A DNA stretch of 64,000 bases from Oscillospiraceae bacterium (GCA_017847835.1 JAGASH010000005.1:496001-560000); one strand, 5' to 3'. Shown: positions 1 through 8,298, numbered from the stretch's first letter. The notes: a model not told the origin generated them from the letters alone. Program-made: numbers and translations.

Positions 1-260
1 GCCGCAGCCATTCTTCCTGCACGGTTGTCGGGGAACGAAAGACCGCTGTTGTCAACACCGCCGTTTGCACCGGAGGTCTGTTCAGACGAGCTCTCTTCAG
101 ACGATGTCTGCTCGGACGATGTCTGCTCGGACGATGTCTGCTCGGAGCTTGAAGCCGCGGAGCTTTCCGAGGAATTATCGGAATTGTTTCTGTTTCCGCA
201 GCCCGAGAGAGTTAAAATCAGCGAGCCGCAAAGGATTGCAGATAAAATAATCTTTTTCAT
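1..260 (-). CDS. Lipoprotein with Ser/Glu-rich linker (partial, runs off left edge)
   Basis: The first 86 codons of a lipoprotein; the rest lies beyond position 1. The N-terminus has a Lys-Lys start, a hydrophobic stretch and a lipobox ending in LSGC, so it should be lipidated and held on the outer face of the membrane. After the cysteine comes a Ser/Glu/Thr-rich linker built from a tandemly repeated SSEQT pentapeptide (DNA repeats at about 77-151). The start ATG at 258-260 is preceded by a GGAAAGG ribosome binding site. The folded domain is outside the window, so no function can be assigned. Confidence 0.8.
   Translation of the reverse strand, partial: MKKIILSAILCGSLILTLSGCGNRNNSDNSSESSAASSSEQTSSEQTSSEQTSSEESSSEQTSGANGGVDNSGLSFPDNRAGRMAA
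77..151. repeat. 15-bp tandem repeats coding SSEQT units
   Basis: About five imperfect 15-base units, three of them identical (tctgctcggacgatg), lie inside the lipoprotein linker. They encode SSEQT/SSEES pentapeptides. Such repeats change copy number easily and would lengthen or shorten the linker in frame. Confidence 0.75.
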
Positions 261-325
261 AAAAAGCGTTTCCTTTCCAATGATTTGATAACTTTTTATC
301 CAAATGAATAAAAAGGCTATCAGTA

Positions 326-354
326 TTTTTAACGCAGTTTTTATGAAAATTCAA
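326..354 (-). promoter_or_regulatory. Possible promoter of the left-edge lipoprotein
   Basis: On the minus strand TTGAAT is followed by 17 bases and TAAAAA. Spacing is right but the -10 box is weak. It lies about 70 bases upstream of the lipoprotein start and downstream of the terminator at 368-394. Confidence 0.35.
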
Positions 355-367
355 GGGAAAAAATGCC

Positions 368-394
368 AAAAAAACAGCCGTCATACAACGGCTG
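368..394 (-). terminator. Intrinsic terminator
   Basis: A 7-bp perfect stem (CAGCCGT/ACGGCTG) with a 6-base loop is followed on the minus strand by a run of seven T. It ends transcription coming from the zinc-ribbon gene about 100 bases upstream. Confidence 0.75.
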
Positions 395-496
395 CTTCCA
401 AATTTAATGCCTTACCAAAACGATGCCGGGGATAACCAAAAGGGTATGCTCGGTACTTTTTCGGTGCGAAAAGCGAACTTTCGCGCATTGATTTGA

Positions 497-772
497 TTAT
501 TCGCCCTTCTGCTTAGCGAAGCACTCGCTGCACAAAACGGGTCTGTCGCCCTTCGGCTCGAACGGAACTTTTGCAACTCCGCCGCAAACCGAGCAAGTGG
601 TCTCAAAGAACTGTCTTTGACCTCTGCTTGCGTTCTTCTTTGCGTCGCGGCAAGCCTTGCATCTCTGAGGCTCGTTCTCGAAGCCCTTTTCAGCGTAGAA
701 TTCCTGCTCACCTGCAGTGAACACGAAATCCGCTCCGCAGTCCTTGCATTTCAGTGTCTTGTCAGTGTACAT
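497..772 (-). CDS. Small zinc-ribbon protein
   Basis: A 91-residue cytoplasmic protein with four Cys-x2-Cys pairs: KCKDCG near residue 10, RCKAC near 38, a CSVCGG near 61 and LCSEC near 81. This matches the probable zinc-ribbon (zf-trcl) plus CxxC family common in Clostridia, whose function is unknown. Basic and charged residues between the knuckles fit RNA, DNA or protein binding. It lies 28 bases downstream of the tRNA-like element at 801-866 and probably shares transcription with the sigma gene above it. Zinc binding is inferred from the cysteines only. Confidence 0.85.
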   Translation of the reverse strand: MYTDKTLKCKDCGADFVFTAGEQEFYAEKGFENEPQRCKACRDAKKNASRGQRQFFETTCSVCGGVAKVPFEPKGDRPVLCSECFAKQKGE

Positions 773-800
773 AAGTATACCCCTTAAAAAAATTAAAATT

Positions 801-866
801 TGCCCGACAGGACTTGCACCCGTATCTTTGCACTAGGCAACGCTTTAACAGTTAAGCTATCGGGAC
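801..866 (-). ncRNA. tRNA-like element (degenerate or unusual tRNA)
   Basis: On the minus strand the sequence folds like a tRNA. There is a TAGC-type D arm (GCTT/AAGC), an anticodon-like hairpin with loop CCTAGTG, a T-arm stem ACGGG/CCTGT and a CCCG/CGGG acceptor core. Several features are abnormal: the T loop reads TGCAAGT rather than TTCRANT, U33 is absent, the variable region is only 2-3 bases, and the outer two or three acceptor pairs do not form. Reading the loop conventionally gives anticodon UAG (Leu), but this is uncertain. It sits between the sigma-H-like gene and the zinc-ribbon gene and could be a pseudogene or a tRNA mimic in the mRNA leader. Confidence 0.5.
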
Positions 867-894
867 ATATTGAAGCCGTTTTTTCTCGGCTTTT

Positions 895-1452
895 TCACAA
901 ATTACCGCCCATTATTCTTCGCACTTTTGCTCTCGCTCTTGAAAGCGCGTTGTCAACGGACTTTTTCTCCACGCCCAGCCTTTTCGCGATTTCCGCATAA
1001 GACATTCCCATAGCCGCGCACTCTATCGAATGAAGTTCCAGAGCGGAAAGCTCCGATTTCAGTCTTTTGCGCACGTCCTCGCTGTTTTCACGCTCAATAA
1101 CAGCCTCTTCGGGAGTAGGAGCCTTATCGGGAATTTCCCGCATTTCCTCCTCCGCGGCAAGATTTTTTCTGCGGTTTGCGGATTTTTTCACGGTGTTGCG
1201 CAGTCTGTTGTTAATGCAAACCGACGCATACGACGAAAACTCACCTTTTTCGCAGTCATAGCTGCTCACAGCCGCCAAAAGTCCCTGCATACCATCGGAC
1301 ACAAGCTCCTCGTAATCGGCAAACTGCGCGTATTTTTTCGCACACGAAAACACCGTTTTCATATATCGTGAGATGAGCACGGCGATTTTGCCGCTGTCGG
1401 ACAGATTATCCCGCAAAAGCTCCCTGTCGCTCAACTTGGAATAATCCTCCAT
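895..1452 (-). CDS. sigH: RNA polymerase sigma factor, SigH-like
   Basis: A 185-residue sigma-70-family protein that would direct RNA polymerase to alternative promoters. Region 2 is clear (LISRYMKTVFSCAKKYA, then the EELVSDGMQGLLAAVSSYD core, then FSSYASVCINNRL). The C-terminus has a region-4 helix-turn-helix (SYAEIAKRLGVEKKSVDNAL). Length and layout match the SigH transition-state/early-sporulation family rather than ECF factors, which lack this region 2 pattern. The ATG at 1452 is preferred over an upstream TTG at 1464 because GGGAGGAG precedes it by two bases and nothing precedes the TTG. Confidence 0.85.
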   Translation of the reverse strand: MEDYSKLSDRELLRDNLSDSGKIAVLISRYMKTVFSCAKKYAQFADYEELVSDGMQGLLAAVSSYDCEKGEFSSYASVCINNRLRNTVKKSANRRKNLAAEEEMREIPDKAPTPEEAVIERENSEDVRKRLKSELSALELHSIECAAMGMSYAEIAKRLGVEKKSVDNALSRARAKVRRIMGGNL

Positions 1453-1487
1453 AGCTCCTCCCAAAACGCGTGGATTTCACACCCTAT

Positions 1488-1516
1488 ATTTTATCACATT
1501 CTGCAAATTTTGTCAA
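1488..1516 (-). promoter_or_regulatory. Vegetative promoter of the sigH-like gene
   Basis: TTGACA-N17-TAAAAT on the minus strand, about 36 bases upstream of the start codon. This is a full-consensus -35 box with exact spacing. Confidence 0.8.
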
Positions 1517-1617
1517 CAGCAATTTTCATTTTCACGACAAAAAACAGCGTTTTAATGAATATTTCGCCGTCTATATATACAAAATGCCCAAAAAATTAGC
1601 GGTGATTTTCTGTAAAA

Positions 1618-2163
1618 TTAACGTTTAAACTGTTCCCTGCCTGTTTTGAAGATATTTCCGCCGACGCTGTCAACAGCGACTATCAGCGGGAAATTCTCAA
1701 TTTTGAGACGTTTCACGCTCTCGCAGCCCAAGTCCTCGAAAGCGATAACCTCGCACTCGGTGATACATTTGCAGGCAAGCGCGCCCGCACCGCCGATTGC
1801 GCAGAAGTACACAGCGCCGTTTCTCCGGACAGCCTCGCAGACCGCCTCGGAGCGCTCTCCCTTGCCTATCATCGCGGACAAGCCCATATCCAGCATCATC
1901 GGTGAATAGACGTCCATTCTGCCCGAGGTTGTCGGACCGCACGAGCCGATTACCATTCCGTCGCGCGCGGCTGTCGGTCCCGCGTAGTAGATTGCCGCTC
2001 CGGAAAGCTCGTAGGGCAGCGGCTTTTGCTCCTCGATAAGCTGTTTTATGCGCTTGTGAGCAGCGTCACGCGAGGTGTAAACCGTGCCCGAAAGCAGCAC
2101 CTTGTCGCCCGCTCTGAGAGTTTTTGCTTTTTCTTTGAGTTCGTTTGTGTTAAGTTCAATCAT
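1618..2163 (-). CDS. Fe-S fumarate hydratase, beta (C-terminal) subunit
   Basis: A 181-residue protein matching the beta subunit of class I [4Fe-4S] fumarate/tartrate dehydratases. These act in the cytosol and reversibly hydrate fumarate to L-malate. Visible signature stretches are SGAAIYYAGPTA (54-65), CGPTTSGRMD (75-84) and GGAGALA (124-130). The full enzyme needs an alpha subunit that carries the cluster ligands, and none is adjacent: the downstream gene is the sigma factor and the upstream one is a DivIVA protein. The start ATG follows directly after the terminator of the upstream gene, with a modest ribosome binding site. Malic enzyme at 24,502 could use the malate. Confidence 0.88.
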   Translation of the reverse strand: MIELNTNELKEKAKTLRAGDKVLLSGTVYTSRDAAHKRIKQLIEEQKPLPYELSGAAIYYAGPTAARDGMVIGSCGPTTSGRMDVYSPMMLDMGLSAMIGKGERSEAVCEAVRRNGAVYFCAIGGAGALACKCITECEVIAFEDLGCESVKRLKIENFPLIVAVDSVGGNIFKTGREQFKR

Positions 2164-2186
2164 AATTATCCCATAAATTCAAATCA

Positions 2187-2213
2187 AAGAGCCGAAAAAT
2201 CTTCGGCTCTTTT
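2187..2213 (-). terminator. Terminator after the DivIVA gene
   Basis: A perfect stem AGAGCCGAA/TTCGGCTCT with a 5-base loop starts 10 bases past the DivIVA stop. The T run is short on the minus strand (three) and longer on the plus strand. Confidence 0.65.
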
Positions 2214-2222
2214 TGTAATCAA

Positions 2223-3644
2223 TCAGAAGTTTGCGAAAACATCACTGCTCATATCATCGTCATCAGACGAGGACTCAGAGCTTGAGAAATCCCAAATTGA
2301 GGAGTCGTCGGTTGTGGGAGTAGGTCTGTCGTCCGTATCGGTAAAGTCAAGCTCGGGTTCCTTTGCTGCGGGTGCGGGTGCAGGCGCGGGCTCTTCCTCG
2401 CCGAAATTGCCGCTCTGCTCCATTGCTTCGAGCTGCTTTTGCAGGTCCTCCCAAGGATTATCCACACTTGCAGTTTCGGGCTCGTTTGCGGAGCTGTCTT
2501 CGGTATCGAAGCTGAGGTCGCTTCCGCCGCCGCCAAACGCAGCTTCTGCCGCTTCAAGCATTTTACGCATAGCGTCAGCGCCGTCGTCATCGTCCGACAT
2601 ATCCATATCGAAATCACGTCTGTTCTCTTCGGGAGTGGGCTGAACAGCGTGCTTTGCTTCTTCCTCGCGAACCGCCGCCAGCAAATCCTCGTCGATTTCA
2701 TCGGCATTGAGGCTGCCGCTCGGAACAGTCTGCGCGATAAGCTCCTTGTCGAAATCCATATCGAAAGAAGCCTTGCTGTGCTCGGTGGTGTCGTTTTCCT
2801 TAACCTCGGTTACAGGCTCGTCAAGAGTGCCGAAACCTGCCATCATATCGTCGTCCTCGGAGCTCTCAACATCTTCGGAGCTGAGGTCGGAAATATCCTC
2901 GAAGGAAATCTCGTTTTTCGGCTCGGACTCACGGTATACGGGAACTTCCGCTTCGGGAGCTTCTGCCGCGGGTGCCGAAACCTCAGAGAAATCGGGAATT
3001 TCAACGGGCGCGGGTGCGGGTGCGCTCGCGGTTTCCGAAGAAATTTCCTCTGCCTTATCGCAGATTGTCTTATAACCGCTGTTGATTTGGTCGAGGAAAG
3101 ATTTGAGCGCGGACATAAATCCGTCAACATTTACAGCAGCTGCCGCTCCTCCTGCCGCAGAAGCGCTCTGAGCGTTTGCGACGATTTCCTTTGCGGTCTG
3201 CTTTGCCTTATCGACAACCTCGCGCGCGGTTTTGTTTGCCGTGTCAACGGTTTCACGCGCGGTTTTATTCGCTTTTTCGATTATCTCGGCAGCCTCTTTC
3301 CGAGCCTCCGCACTTGAAGCGCCGCTTGAAGCCGCTCCGCCGCCGTTTTTGAGCTTTCTCTTCAGGTCGTCGATTTTATTGAGCAAATCCTCGGCATTTC
3401 TGCGCTCGGTTTTAATCTGAAGCTCCAGCTCGGCAATCTTATCATTGTTTGCCTGTTCGAGTTTGCGGATTTTATCCTCCGCCTCGTCGGAAATCTTGAC
3501 AGCCGCTTTAACCTTGCTGTCGTTTTCTTTCATTTCCGCTTCAAGCTCGTTCATCTTTTTGCGGAGATTGCTTATGTACTCGTTTACCTCGTTTTTGTCA
3601 AAACCCTGAAAAGCTGTTTTAAATCCACCGTCGCCGACTGCCAT
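2223..3644 (-). CDS. DivIVA-domain coiled-coil protein with long acidic tail
   Basis: A 473-residue protein. Residues 1-40 carry the DivIVA signature (FKTAFQGFDKNEVNEYISNL), which binds curved membrane at poles or septa. A coiled coil follows to about residue 105, then an Ala-rich helix with KTARE/KAKQTAKE heptad-like repeats (about 125-165). The second half is a low-complexity acidic region rich in Asp, Ser, Pro and Ala, unlike the short tails of typical DivIVA/GpsB, suggesting a disordered hub for recruiting cell-division or polar proteins. The ATG at 3644 is chosen because AGGGGAG precedes it and the domain begins immediately; a longer upstream frame is A+T-rich leader that also contains the promoter. 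Confidence 0.82.
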   Translation of the reverse strand: MAVGDGGFKTAFQGFDKNEVNEYISNLRKKMNELEAEMKENDSKVKAAVKISDEAEDKIRKLEQANNDKIAELELQIKTERRNAEDLLNKIDDLKRKLKNGGGAASSGASSAEARKEAAEIIEKANKTARETVDTANKTAREVVDKAKQTAKEIVANAQSASAAGGAAAAVNVDGFMSALKSFLDQINSGYKTICDKAEEISSETASAPAPAPVEIPDFSEVSAPAAEAPEAEVPVYRESEPKNEISFEDISDLSSEDVESSEDDDMMAGFGTLDEPVTEVKENDTTEHSKASFDMDFDKELIAQTVPSGSLNADEIDEDLLAAVREEEAKHAVQPTPEENRRDFDMDMSDDDDGADAMRKMLEAAEAAFGGGGSDLSFDTEDSSANEPETASVDNPWEDLQKQLEAMEQSGNFGEEEPAPAPAPAAKEPELDFTDTDDRPTPTTDDSSIWDFSSSESSSDDDDMSSDVFANF

Positions 3645-3716
3645 AAAAAGTGTCTCCCCTCGAAAAAAATTATAATTTCCGCGCAAAACCATTTTTGCAC
3701 AAAAATCCTTATTCTT

Positions 3717-3745
3717 ATTATACCACATTTTTTTCCGAGATACAA
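3717..3745 (-). promoter_or_regulatory. Promoter of the DivIVA gene
   Basis: TTGTAT-N17-TATAAT on the minus strand, 73 bases upstream of the chosen ATG. Its location inside a longer open frame supports the downstream start. Confidence 0.75.
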
Positions 3746-3877
3746 GTGTTTTAACAAATTTTATAAATATGTAGATTTTGTGCAATGATTTTTGTTTAAT
3801 ATTGCCAAAGAAATGCAAAAAATTTTGTGATAATCGGAGATTTTAGGCAAGAGATTGGTTAAATTTAATAAATGTGG

Positions 3878-3906
3878 TTGTTTTTTCGGTGAAAAAAGTG
3901 TATAAT
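3878..3906 (+). promoter_or_regulatory. Promoter of ireB
   Basis: TTGTTT-N17-TATAAT, 40 bases upstream of the ireB start codon. Confidence 0.7.
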
Positions 3907-3946
3907 ATGGTTAGTAAAGAAATAAAAACAGGAAGGGAATGATAAT

Positions 3947-4192
3947 ATGCTGGACAAAACAATGACCTTTTCGGTTCACGAGGACAGGGAAAACGAGATG
4001 AAGGAAATCCTTATGACCGTTTACGACGCGCTGAAACAGAAGGGATATAATCCGATTAATCAGCTCGTTGGCTATATCCTTTCCGAAGACCCTACATACA
4101 TCACCACGTTTAACAATGCGAGAGGTCTTATTCGTCATATTGACCGCGACGAGCTTTTGCAGGTTCTTGTGAAATCCTATCTCTCGGACTAA
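3947..4192 (+). CDS. ireB: IreB family regulatory phosphoprotein (UPF0297)
   Basis: An 81-residue cytosolic protein with the family's whole-length pattern: the TMTFSVHED start, [22 protein letters not shown] in the middle and [15 protein letters not shown] near the end. In enterococci IreB is a target of the PASTA kinase IreK and affects cell-wall antibiotic tolerance. In many Firmicutes it heads an ireB-yqgF(ruvX)-yrzB cluster; here it is alone, with its own promoter and terminator. A GGAAGGG ribosome binding site precedes the ATG. Confidence 0.93.
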   Translation: MLDKTMTFSVHEDRENEMKEILMTVYDALKQKGYNPINQLVGYILSEDPTYITTFNNARGLIRHIDRDELLQVLVKSYLSD

Positions 4193-4203
4193 CCGAAAAA
4201 ACG

Positions 4204-4230
4204 GCTCTGCTTTCACGGCAGAGCTTTTTT
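4204..4230 (+). terminator. Terminator of ireB
   Basis: Stem GCTCTGC/GCAGAGC with a 7-base loop followed by six T, 12 bases after the stop codon. Confidence 0.9.
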
Positions 4231-4323
4231 ATTGGAAATTTTTGCCGAGAATAAAAAACTCCTCAAAAGTCAAAATAGTTTTGCGGCGAAAACCGCTCAA
4301 ATTTGCTTTTAAGGAGAAAAATT

Positions 4324-4500
4324 ATGGGAACCGAATTCGCAAACAAGCACATCGGCTGTACAATTCACAACTGCGAGCATCACTGCTGCTGCGAGGACTA
4401 CTGCTCTCTCGACAAAATCGAGGTCGGCACTCACGAGGCAAATCCGACCGTTGTTCAGTGCACGGACTGCCTCTCTTTCAAGGCTAAGCCCTCCGTCTGA
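4324..4500 (+). CDS. Cys-rich DUF1540 protein
   Basis: A 58-residue protein with seven cysteines and several histidines in the pattern C-x4-C-x3-C-C-C-x3-C and a later C-x2-C. DUF1540 proteins are small metal-binding-looking proteins found in spore-forming and related Firmicutes; their role is unknown. The start at 4324 follows AAGGAG by eight bases; the upstream in-frame ATG lacks such a site. Confidence 0.85.
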   Translation: MGTEFANKHIGCTIHNCEHHCCCEDYCSLDKIEVGTHEANPTVVQCTDCLSFKAKPSV

Positions 4501-4523
4501 TTTCCGATAATCGAATATTTCAA

Positions 4524-4561
4524 GCGCCGATTTCGTGAGAACGAGGTCGGCGCGGTTTTTT
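4524..4561 (+). terminator. Terminator of the DUF1540 gene
   Basis: Stem GCGCCGA/TCGGCGC around a 16-base loop, followed by GG and a T run. Confidence 0.8.
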
Positions 4562-4725
4562 GCAAGCAGCTTCACTCAACCTTTGCAATTTGCGAAATTG
4601 CGCGGCTTCGCCGCGAGTGGTCGCGCTTCGCGCTCAAGTGCCTTCGGTTTCTCGTGGACTTTCAAAAAGACTTTTTTCGCTTCGCGGTGCTCTAAACACA
4701 CTTTGCAAAAACTCCCGCAAAGCTA
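4562..4725. other. Non-coding stretch with small GC palindromes
   Basis: No convincing gene. The stretch holds short perfect palindromes, gcgcggcttcgccgcg near 4600 and gcgcttcgcgc near 4622, and lies between convergent genes. The look is that of a decayed palindromic repeat element, but only one copy is in the window. Confidence 0.35.
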
Positions 4726-4750
4726 AACCGCCCACAATCCGTGAGCGGTT
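4726..4750 (-). terminator. Hairpin after carB
   Basis: A 10-bp stem AACCGCTCAC/GTGGGCGGTT (one G-T pair) with a 5-base loop just past the carB stop on the minus strand. The following T content is low, so termination may be inefficient. Confidence 0.5.
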
Positions 4751-4760
4751 CTTAACTTTA

Positions 4761-7700
4761 TCAGATATCCGAAATATCCGCGTGGTGCGCCTGAAGCGAC
4801 TTCACGCCGAAATGCGTGTTCTCCTTAATCGCGCGGATACCCTCGGCACTTGCCTTTGCCGCAGCCATTGTCGTGATATACGGCACGCGGTGCTTGATGG
4901 CAGCCTTTCTGATGTAGCTGTCGTCGTGCGCGCTGGTTTTGCCCGCGGGAGTGTTGATGATAAGCTGAATTTCGCCATTTGCTATCTGGTCGGCGATGTT
5001 CGGTCTGCCCTCGTAAATCTTGAAAATCCGCTCGCAGGGAATGCCCGCGTCCTTTATCATCTCATAGCTCTTGCCCGTTGCGATTATCTTGAAGCCAAGC
5101 GAGTTGAACGCTTTTGCCGTTTCGAGAAGCTCGGGCTTGTCGCGGTCGCAGACGGAGAGCAGAACCGTGCCCTCGGACGGGAGCGAAATCTGAGTTGCCT
5201 CCTGAGCCTTGTAATAAGCCTCGCCGAAGCTCGGTGAAATGCCGAGAACCTCGCCCGTGGAGCGCATCTCCGGTCCAAGCACGGGGTCAACCTCAGGGAA
5301 CATATTGAACGGCACAACCGCTTCTTTCACGCCGTAGTGGTTTACGTTTCTCTCACGAAGCGCGGGAACGGGAGATTTATTGCCCGTAAGCGGGAGCGTG
5401 ATTATTTCCGTGGCAATCTTTACCATATTTATTCCGCAAACCTTCGATACCAGCGGAACTGTTCTCGAAGCGCGCGGGTTTGCTTCAAGGACGTACACCG
5501 TGTCGCCCTCGATAGCGTACTGCATATTCATCAGACCGCGAACGCCCATTTCAACGGCAATTCTCTTGGTGTAATCGCGGATTGTGTCAACCTGCTTCTG
5601 CGTGAGGTTCTTCGCAGGGAGAATGCAAGCCGAGTCGCCCGAGTGAATACCCGCAAGCTCGATGTGCTCCATAACCGCAGGAACAAAGCAGTTCTCGCCG
5701 TCGGAAATCGCGTCTGCCTCGCACTCTGTCGCGTGGTTGAGGAAGCGATCGATGAGGATAGGTCTGTCGGGAGTTACGCCGACTGCCGCCGACATATAAA
5801 CGCGCATCATCTCGTCATCGTGAACGACTTCCATTCCGCGTCCGCCGAGAACGTAAGACGGACGAACCATTACGGGATAGCCTATTCTGTTCGCGATTTC
5901 AAGAGCCTCGTCAACGTTTACAGCCATTCCGTTTTCGGGCATCGGTATACCGAGCTTCTCCATCATCTCGCGGAACAAATCTCTGTCCTCTGCCTCGTCA
6001 ATGGTTTCGGGAGTTGTTCCGAGAATGTTTACGCCGTACTTTTTGAGGTCGCTTGCAAGGTTAAGCGGAGTCTGACCGCCGAACTGCGCGATTACGCCGA
6101 CGGGCTTTTCCTTCTCGTGAATGGAAAGCACGTCTTCAAGCGTGAGCGGCTCGAAATAAAGTTTATCGGAAGTATCATAGTCTGTGGAAACGGTTTCGGG
6201 GTTGCAGTTTACGATAATCGACTCAAAGCCGAGTTTTTTGAGCGCGAGAGCCGCGTGAACGCAGCAGTAGTCGAACTCGATACCCTGACCTATTCTGTTC
6301 GGACCGCCGCCCAAAATCATAATTTTCGGCTTGTCGGTGTTGGACGGGCTCTTGTCCTCGGGGAGATTGTAGGTCGAGTAGTAATATGCGGAATTTTCCG
6401 TGCCGCTGACGTGAATACCCTCCCAAGCCTCGCGGATACCAAAACCAAGACGAGCGTTTCTCACGTCTTCCTCGGTGACGTCAAGGAGCTGGCTCAGATA
6501 GCGGTCGGAGAAGCCGTCCTGCTTTGCCTTACGCAGAGTGTTCTCATCGGGAACAGCGCCCTTCTTTTCAAGAAGCGCGTTTTCTTCCTCGACAAGCTCC
6601 TTCATCTGCTCTAAGAACCAGTGCTTAACCTTCGTGAGCTGATATATCTCCTCAATCGAAGCACCCTTGCGGAGTGCCTCGTAGATGATGAACTGACGTT
6701 CGCTTGTGGGATAGCGCAGCTTTGCAAGCAGCTCGTCCTTTGTGAGCTTGTTGAAATCCTTCGCAAAGCCCAAGCCGTATCTGCCCGTTTCAAGCGAGCG
6801 GATAGCCTTCTGGAACGCTTCCTTGTAAGTCTTGCCGATACTCATAACCTCGCCGACAGCCTTCATCTGCGTGCCAAGCTTGTCCTCAGAGCCCTTGAAC
6901 TTCTCAAATGCCCAGCGAGCGTACTTGATAACGACATAATCGCCGTCGGGCTTGTACTTATCGAGAGTGCCGTACTTGCCGCAGGGAATTTCGTCAAGCG
7001 TAAGTCCGCACGCAAGCATTGCCGATACAAGCGCTATCGGGAAACCTGTTGCCTTTGAAGCAAGCGCCGATGAACGAGAAGTTCTCGGGTTGATTTCGAT
7101 AACGACAACGCGTCCCGTTTCGGTATTGCGCGCAAACTGACAGTTGCAGCCGCCGATAACCTCGATTGCTTCAACAATGCTGTAAGACATTCTTTCAAGC
7201 TCTTTTTGAACGTCCTCGGGAATTGTCAGCATAGGAGCCGAGCAGAACGAGTCGCCGGTGTGAACTCCGACGGGGTCGATGTTCTCGATAAAGCAAACGG
7301 TGATGATGTTGTTTTTCGCGTCGCGGACAACTTCGAGCTCCAGCTCTTCCCAGCCGCTTATGCACTCCTCAACAAGCACCTGTCCCACAAGGCTTGCCTG
7401 AAGTCCTCTTGCGCAGACAACCTTCAGCTCCTCGACATTGTACACCATACCGCCGCCTGCGCCGCCCATTGTGTAAGCGGGACGAAGAACAACGGGATAT
7501 TTCAGCTTGTCGGCGATTGCAACCGCTTCTTCAACCGAGTAAGCAACCTCGCTTCGAGCCATTTCAATGCCGAGTTTTTCCATTGTGTGCTTGAATTCAA
7601 TTCTGTCCTCGCCGCGCTTGATTGCGTCAATCTGCACGCCGATTACCTTCACACCGTACTTTTCGAGAACTCCCGCCTCGTCAAGCTCCGAGCAGAGGTT

Positions 7701-7988
7701 AAGACCCGACTGTCCGCCGAGGTTCGGCAAAAGCGCGTCGGGACGCTCTTTTTCGATAATCTGAGAGAGCCTGTCAACGTTGAGCGGCTCGATATAGGTG
7801 ATATCCGCGACATCGGGGTCGGTCATAATTGTCGCAGGGTTTGAGTTTACGAGAACAATTTCATAGCCGAGCTTTTTCAGCGCCTTGCACGCCTGAGTTC
7901 CCGAATAGTCGAACTCGCAGGCCTGTCCGATAATGATAGGGCCCGAACCGATGATAAGAATTTTGTTGATATCCTGTCTTTTAGGCAT
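4761..7988 (-). CDS. carB: Carbamoyl phosphate synthase, large subunit
   Basis: A 1,075-residue cytosolic enzyme that makes carbamoyl phosphate from bicarbonate, ammonia (from the CarA glutaminase) and two ATP, feeding pyrimidine and arginine synthesis. Both ATP-grasp halves are visible: the N-half begins with KILIIGSGPIIIGQACEFDY and the C-half with IMILGGGPNRIGQGIEFDY near residue 550. The last 140 residues form the MGS-like allosteric domain. The start at 7988 gives the canonical MPKRQDINKIL N-terminus and has GGAGAAAG upstream, so the two earlier ATGs are rejected. carA and pyr genes are not adjacent. Confidence 0.96.
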   Translation of the reverse strand: MPKRQDINKILIIGSGPIIIGQACEFDYSGTQACKALKKLGYEIVLVNSNPATIMTDPDVADITYIEPLNVDRLSQIIEKERPDALLPNLGGQSGLNLCSELDEAGVLEKYGVKVIGVQIDAIKRGEDRIEFKHTMEKLGIEMARSEVAYSVEEAVAIADKLKYPVVLRPAYTMGGAGGGMVYNVEELKVVCARGLQASLVGQVLVEECISGWEELELEVVRDAKNNIITVCFIENIDPVGVHTGDSFCSAPMLTIPEDVQKELERMSYSIVEAIEVIGGCNCQFARNTETGRVVVIEINPRTSRSSALASKATGFPIALVSAMLACGLTLDEIPCGKYGTLDKYKPDGDYVVIKYARWAFEKFKGSEDKLGTQMKAVGEVMSIGKTYKEAFQKAIRSLETGRYGLGFAKDFNKLTKDELLAKLRYPTSERQFIIYEALRKGASIEEIYQLTKVKHWFLEQMKELVEEENALLEKKGAVPDENTLRKAKQDGFSDRYLSQLLDVTEEDVRNARLGFGIREAWEGIHVSGTENSAYYYSTYNLPEDKSPSNTDKPKIMILGGGPNRIGQGIEFDYCCVHAALALKKLGFESIIVNCNPETVSTDYDTSDKLYFEPLTLEDVLSIHEKEKPVGVIAQFGGQTPLNLASDLKKYGVNILGTTPETIDEAEDRDLFREMMEKLGIPMPENGMAVNVDEALEIANRIGYPVMVRPSYVLGGRGMEVVHDDEMMRVYMSAAVGVTPDRPILIDRFLNHATECEADAISDGENCFVPAVMEHIELAGIHSGDSACILPAKNLTQKQVDTIRDYTKRIAVEMGVRGLMNMQYAIEGDTVYVLEANPRASRTVPLVSKVCGINMVKIATEIITLPLTGNKSPVPALRERNVNHYGVKEAVVPFNMFPEVDPVLGPEMRSTGEVLGISPSFGEAYYKAQEATQISLPSEGTVLLSVCDRDKPELLETAKAFNSLGFKIIATGKSYEMIKDAGIPCERIFKIYEGRPNIADQIANGEIQLIINTPAGKTSAHDDSYIRKAAIKHRVPYITTMAAAKASAEGIRAIKENTHFGVKSLQAHHADISDI

Positions 7989-8038
7989 TTCTTTCTCCAT
8001 TCCCATACTTTTCCGTATGATTTTATTACATCTTTATA

Positions 8039-8067
8039 ATAATACCATATTTTTCTGTCGATTTCAA
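8039..8067 (-). promoter_or_regulatory. Promoter of carB
   Basis: TTGAAA-N17-TATTAT on the minus strand, about 50 bases upstream of the start. The short leader leaves no room for a PyrR attenuator. Confidence 0.7.
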
Positions 8068-8269
8068 GTGCATTTTTGTATTTTAGCACAAAAAATTTTA
8101 ACAAAAATCATTATTCAAGTTTGATGTGCGAATTGAACAATATTCACCCACCTGTTTTGTCATCTTTAGACAAAATCCACATTTTGTTAATTGTGCTGTA
8201 ATCGTTTTCAGTCAAATTGTTGATATCGCCGATTTTTTACTCAGCTGTGATAAATTTAACAAATTTGGG

Positions 8270-8298
8270 TTGTAATACTAAAAAATTTATGTTAAAAT
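8270..8298 (+). promoter_or_regulatory. Likely promoter of the chemoreceptor gene
   Basis: TTGTAA-N17-TAAAAT, 36 bases upstream of the start codon. The rest of the 7989-8334 intergenic region is A+T-rich and shows no gene. Confidence 0.5.

Noticed and set aside
5337..7844. Long open frames on the plus strand opposite carB (up to 425 codons)
   Set aside because: They are mirror images of a strongly biased real gene, have no ribosome binding sites, and their proteins resemble nothing.
8205..8240. Flagellar (SigD-type) promoter before the chemoreceptor gene, because of GCCGAT at 8228
   Set aside because: No TAAA box at the required distance; a vegetative-like promoter closer to the gene fits better.
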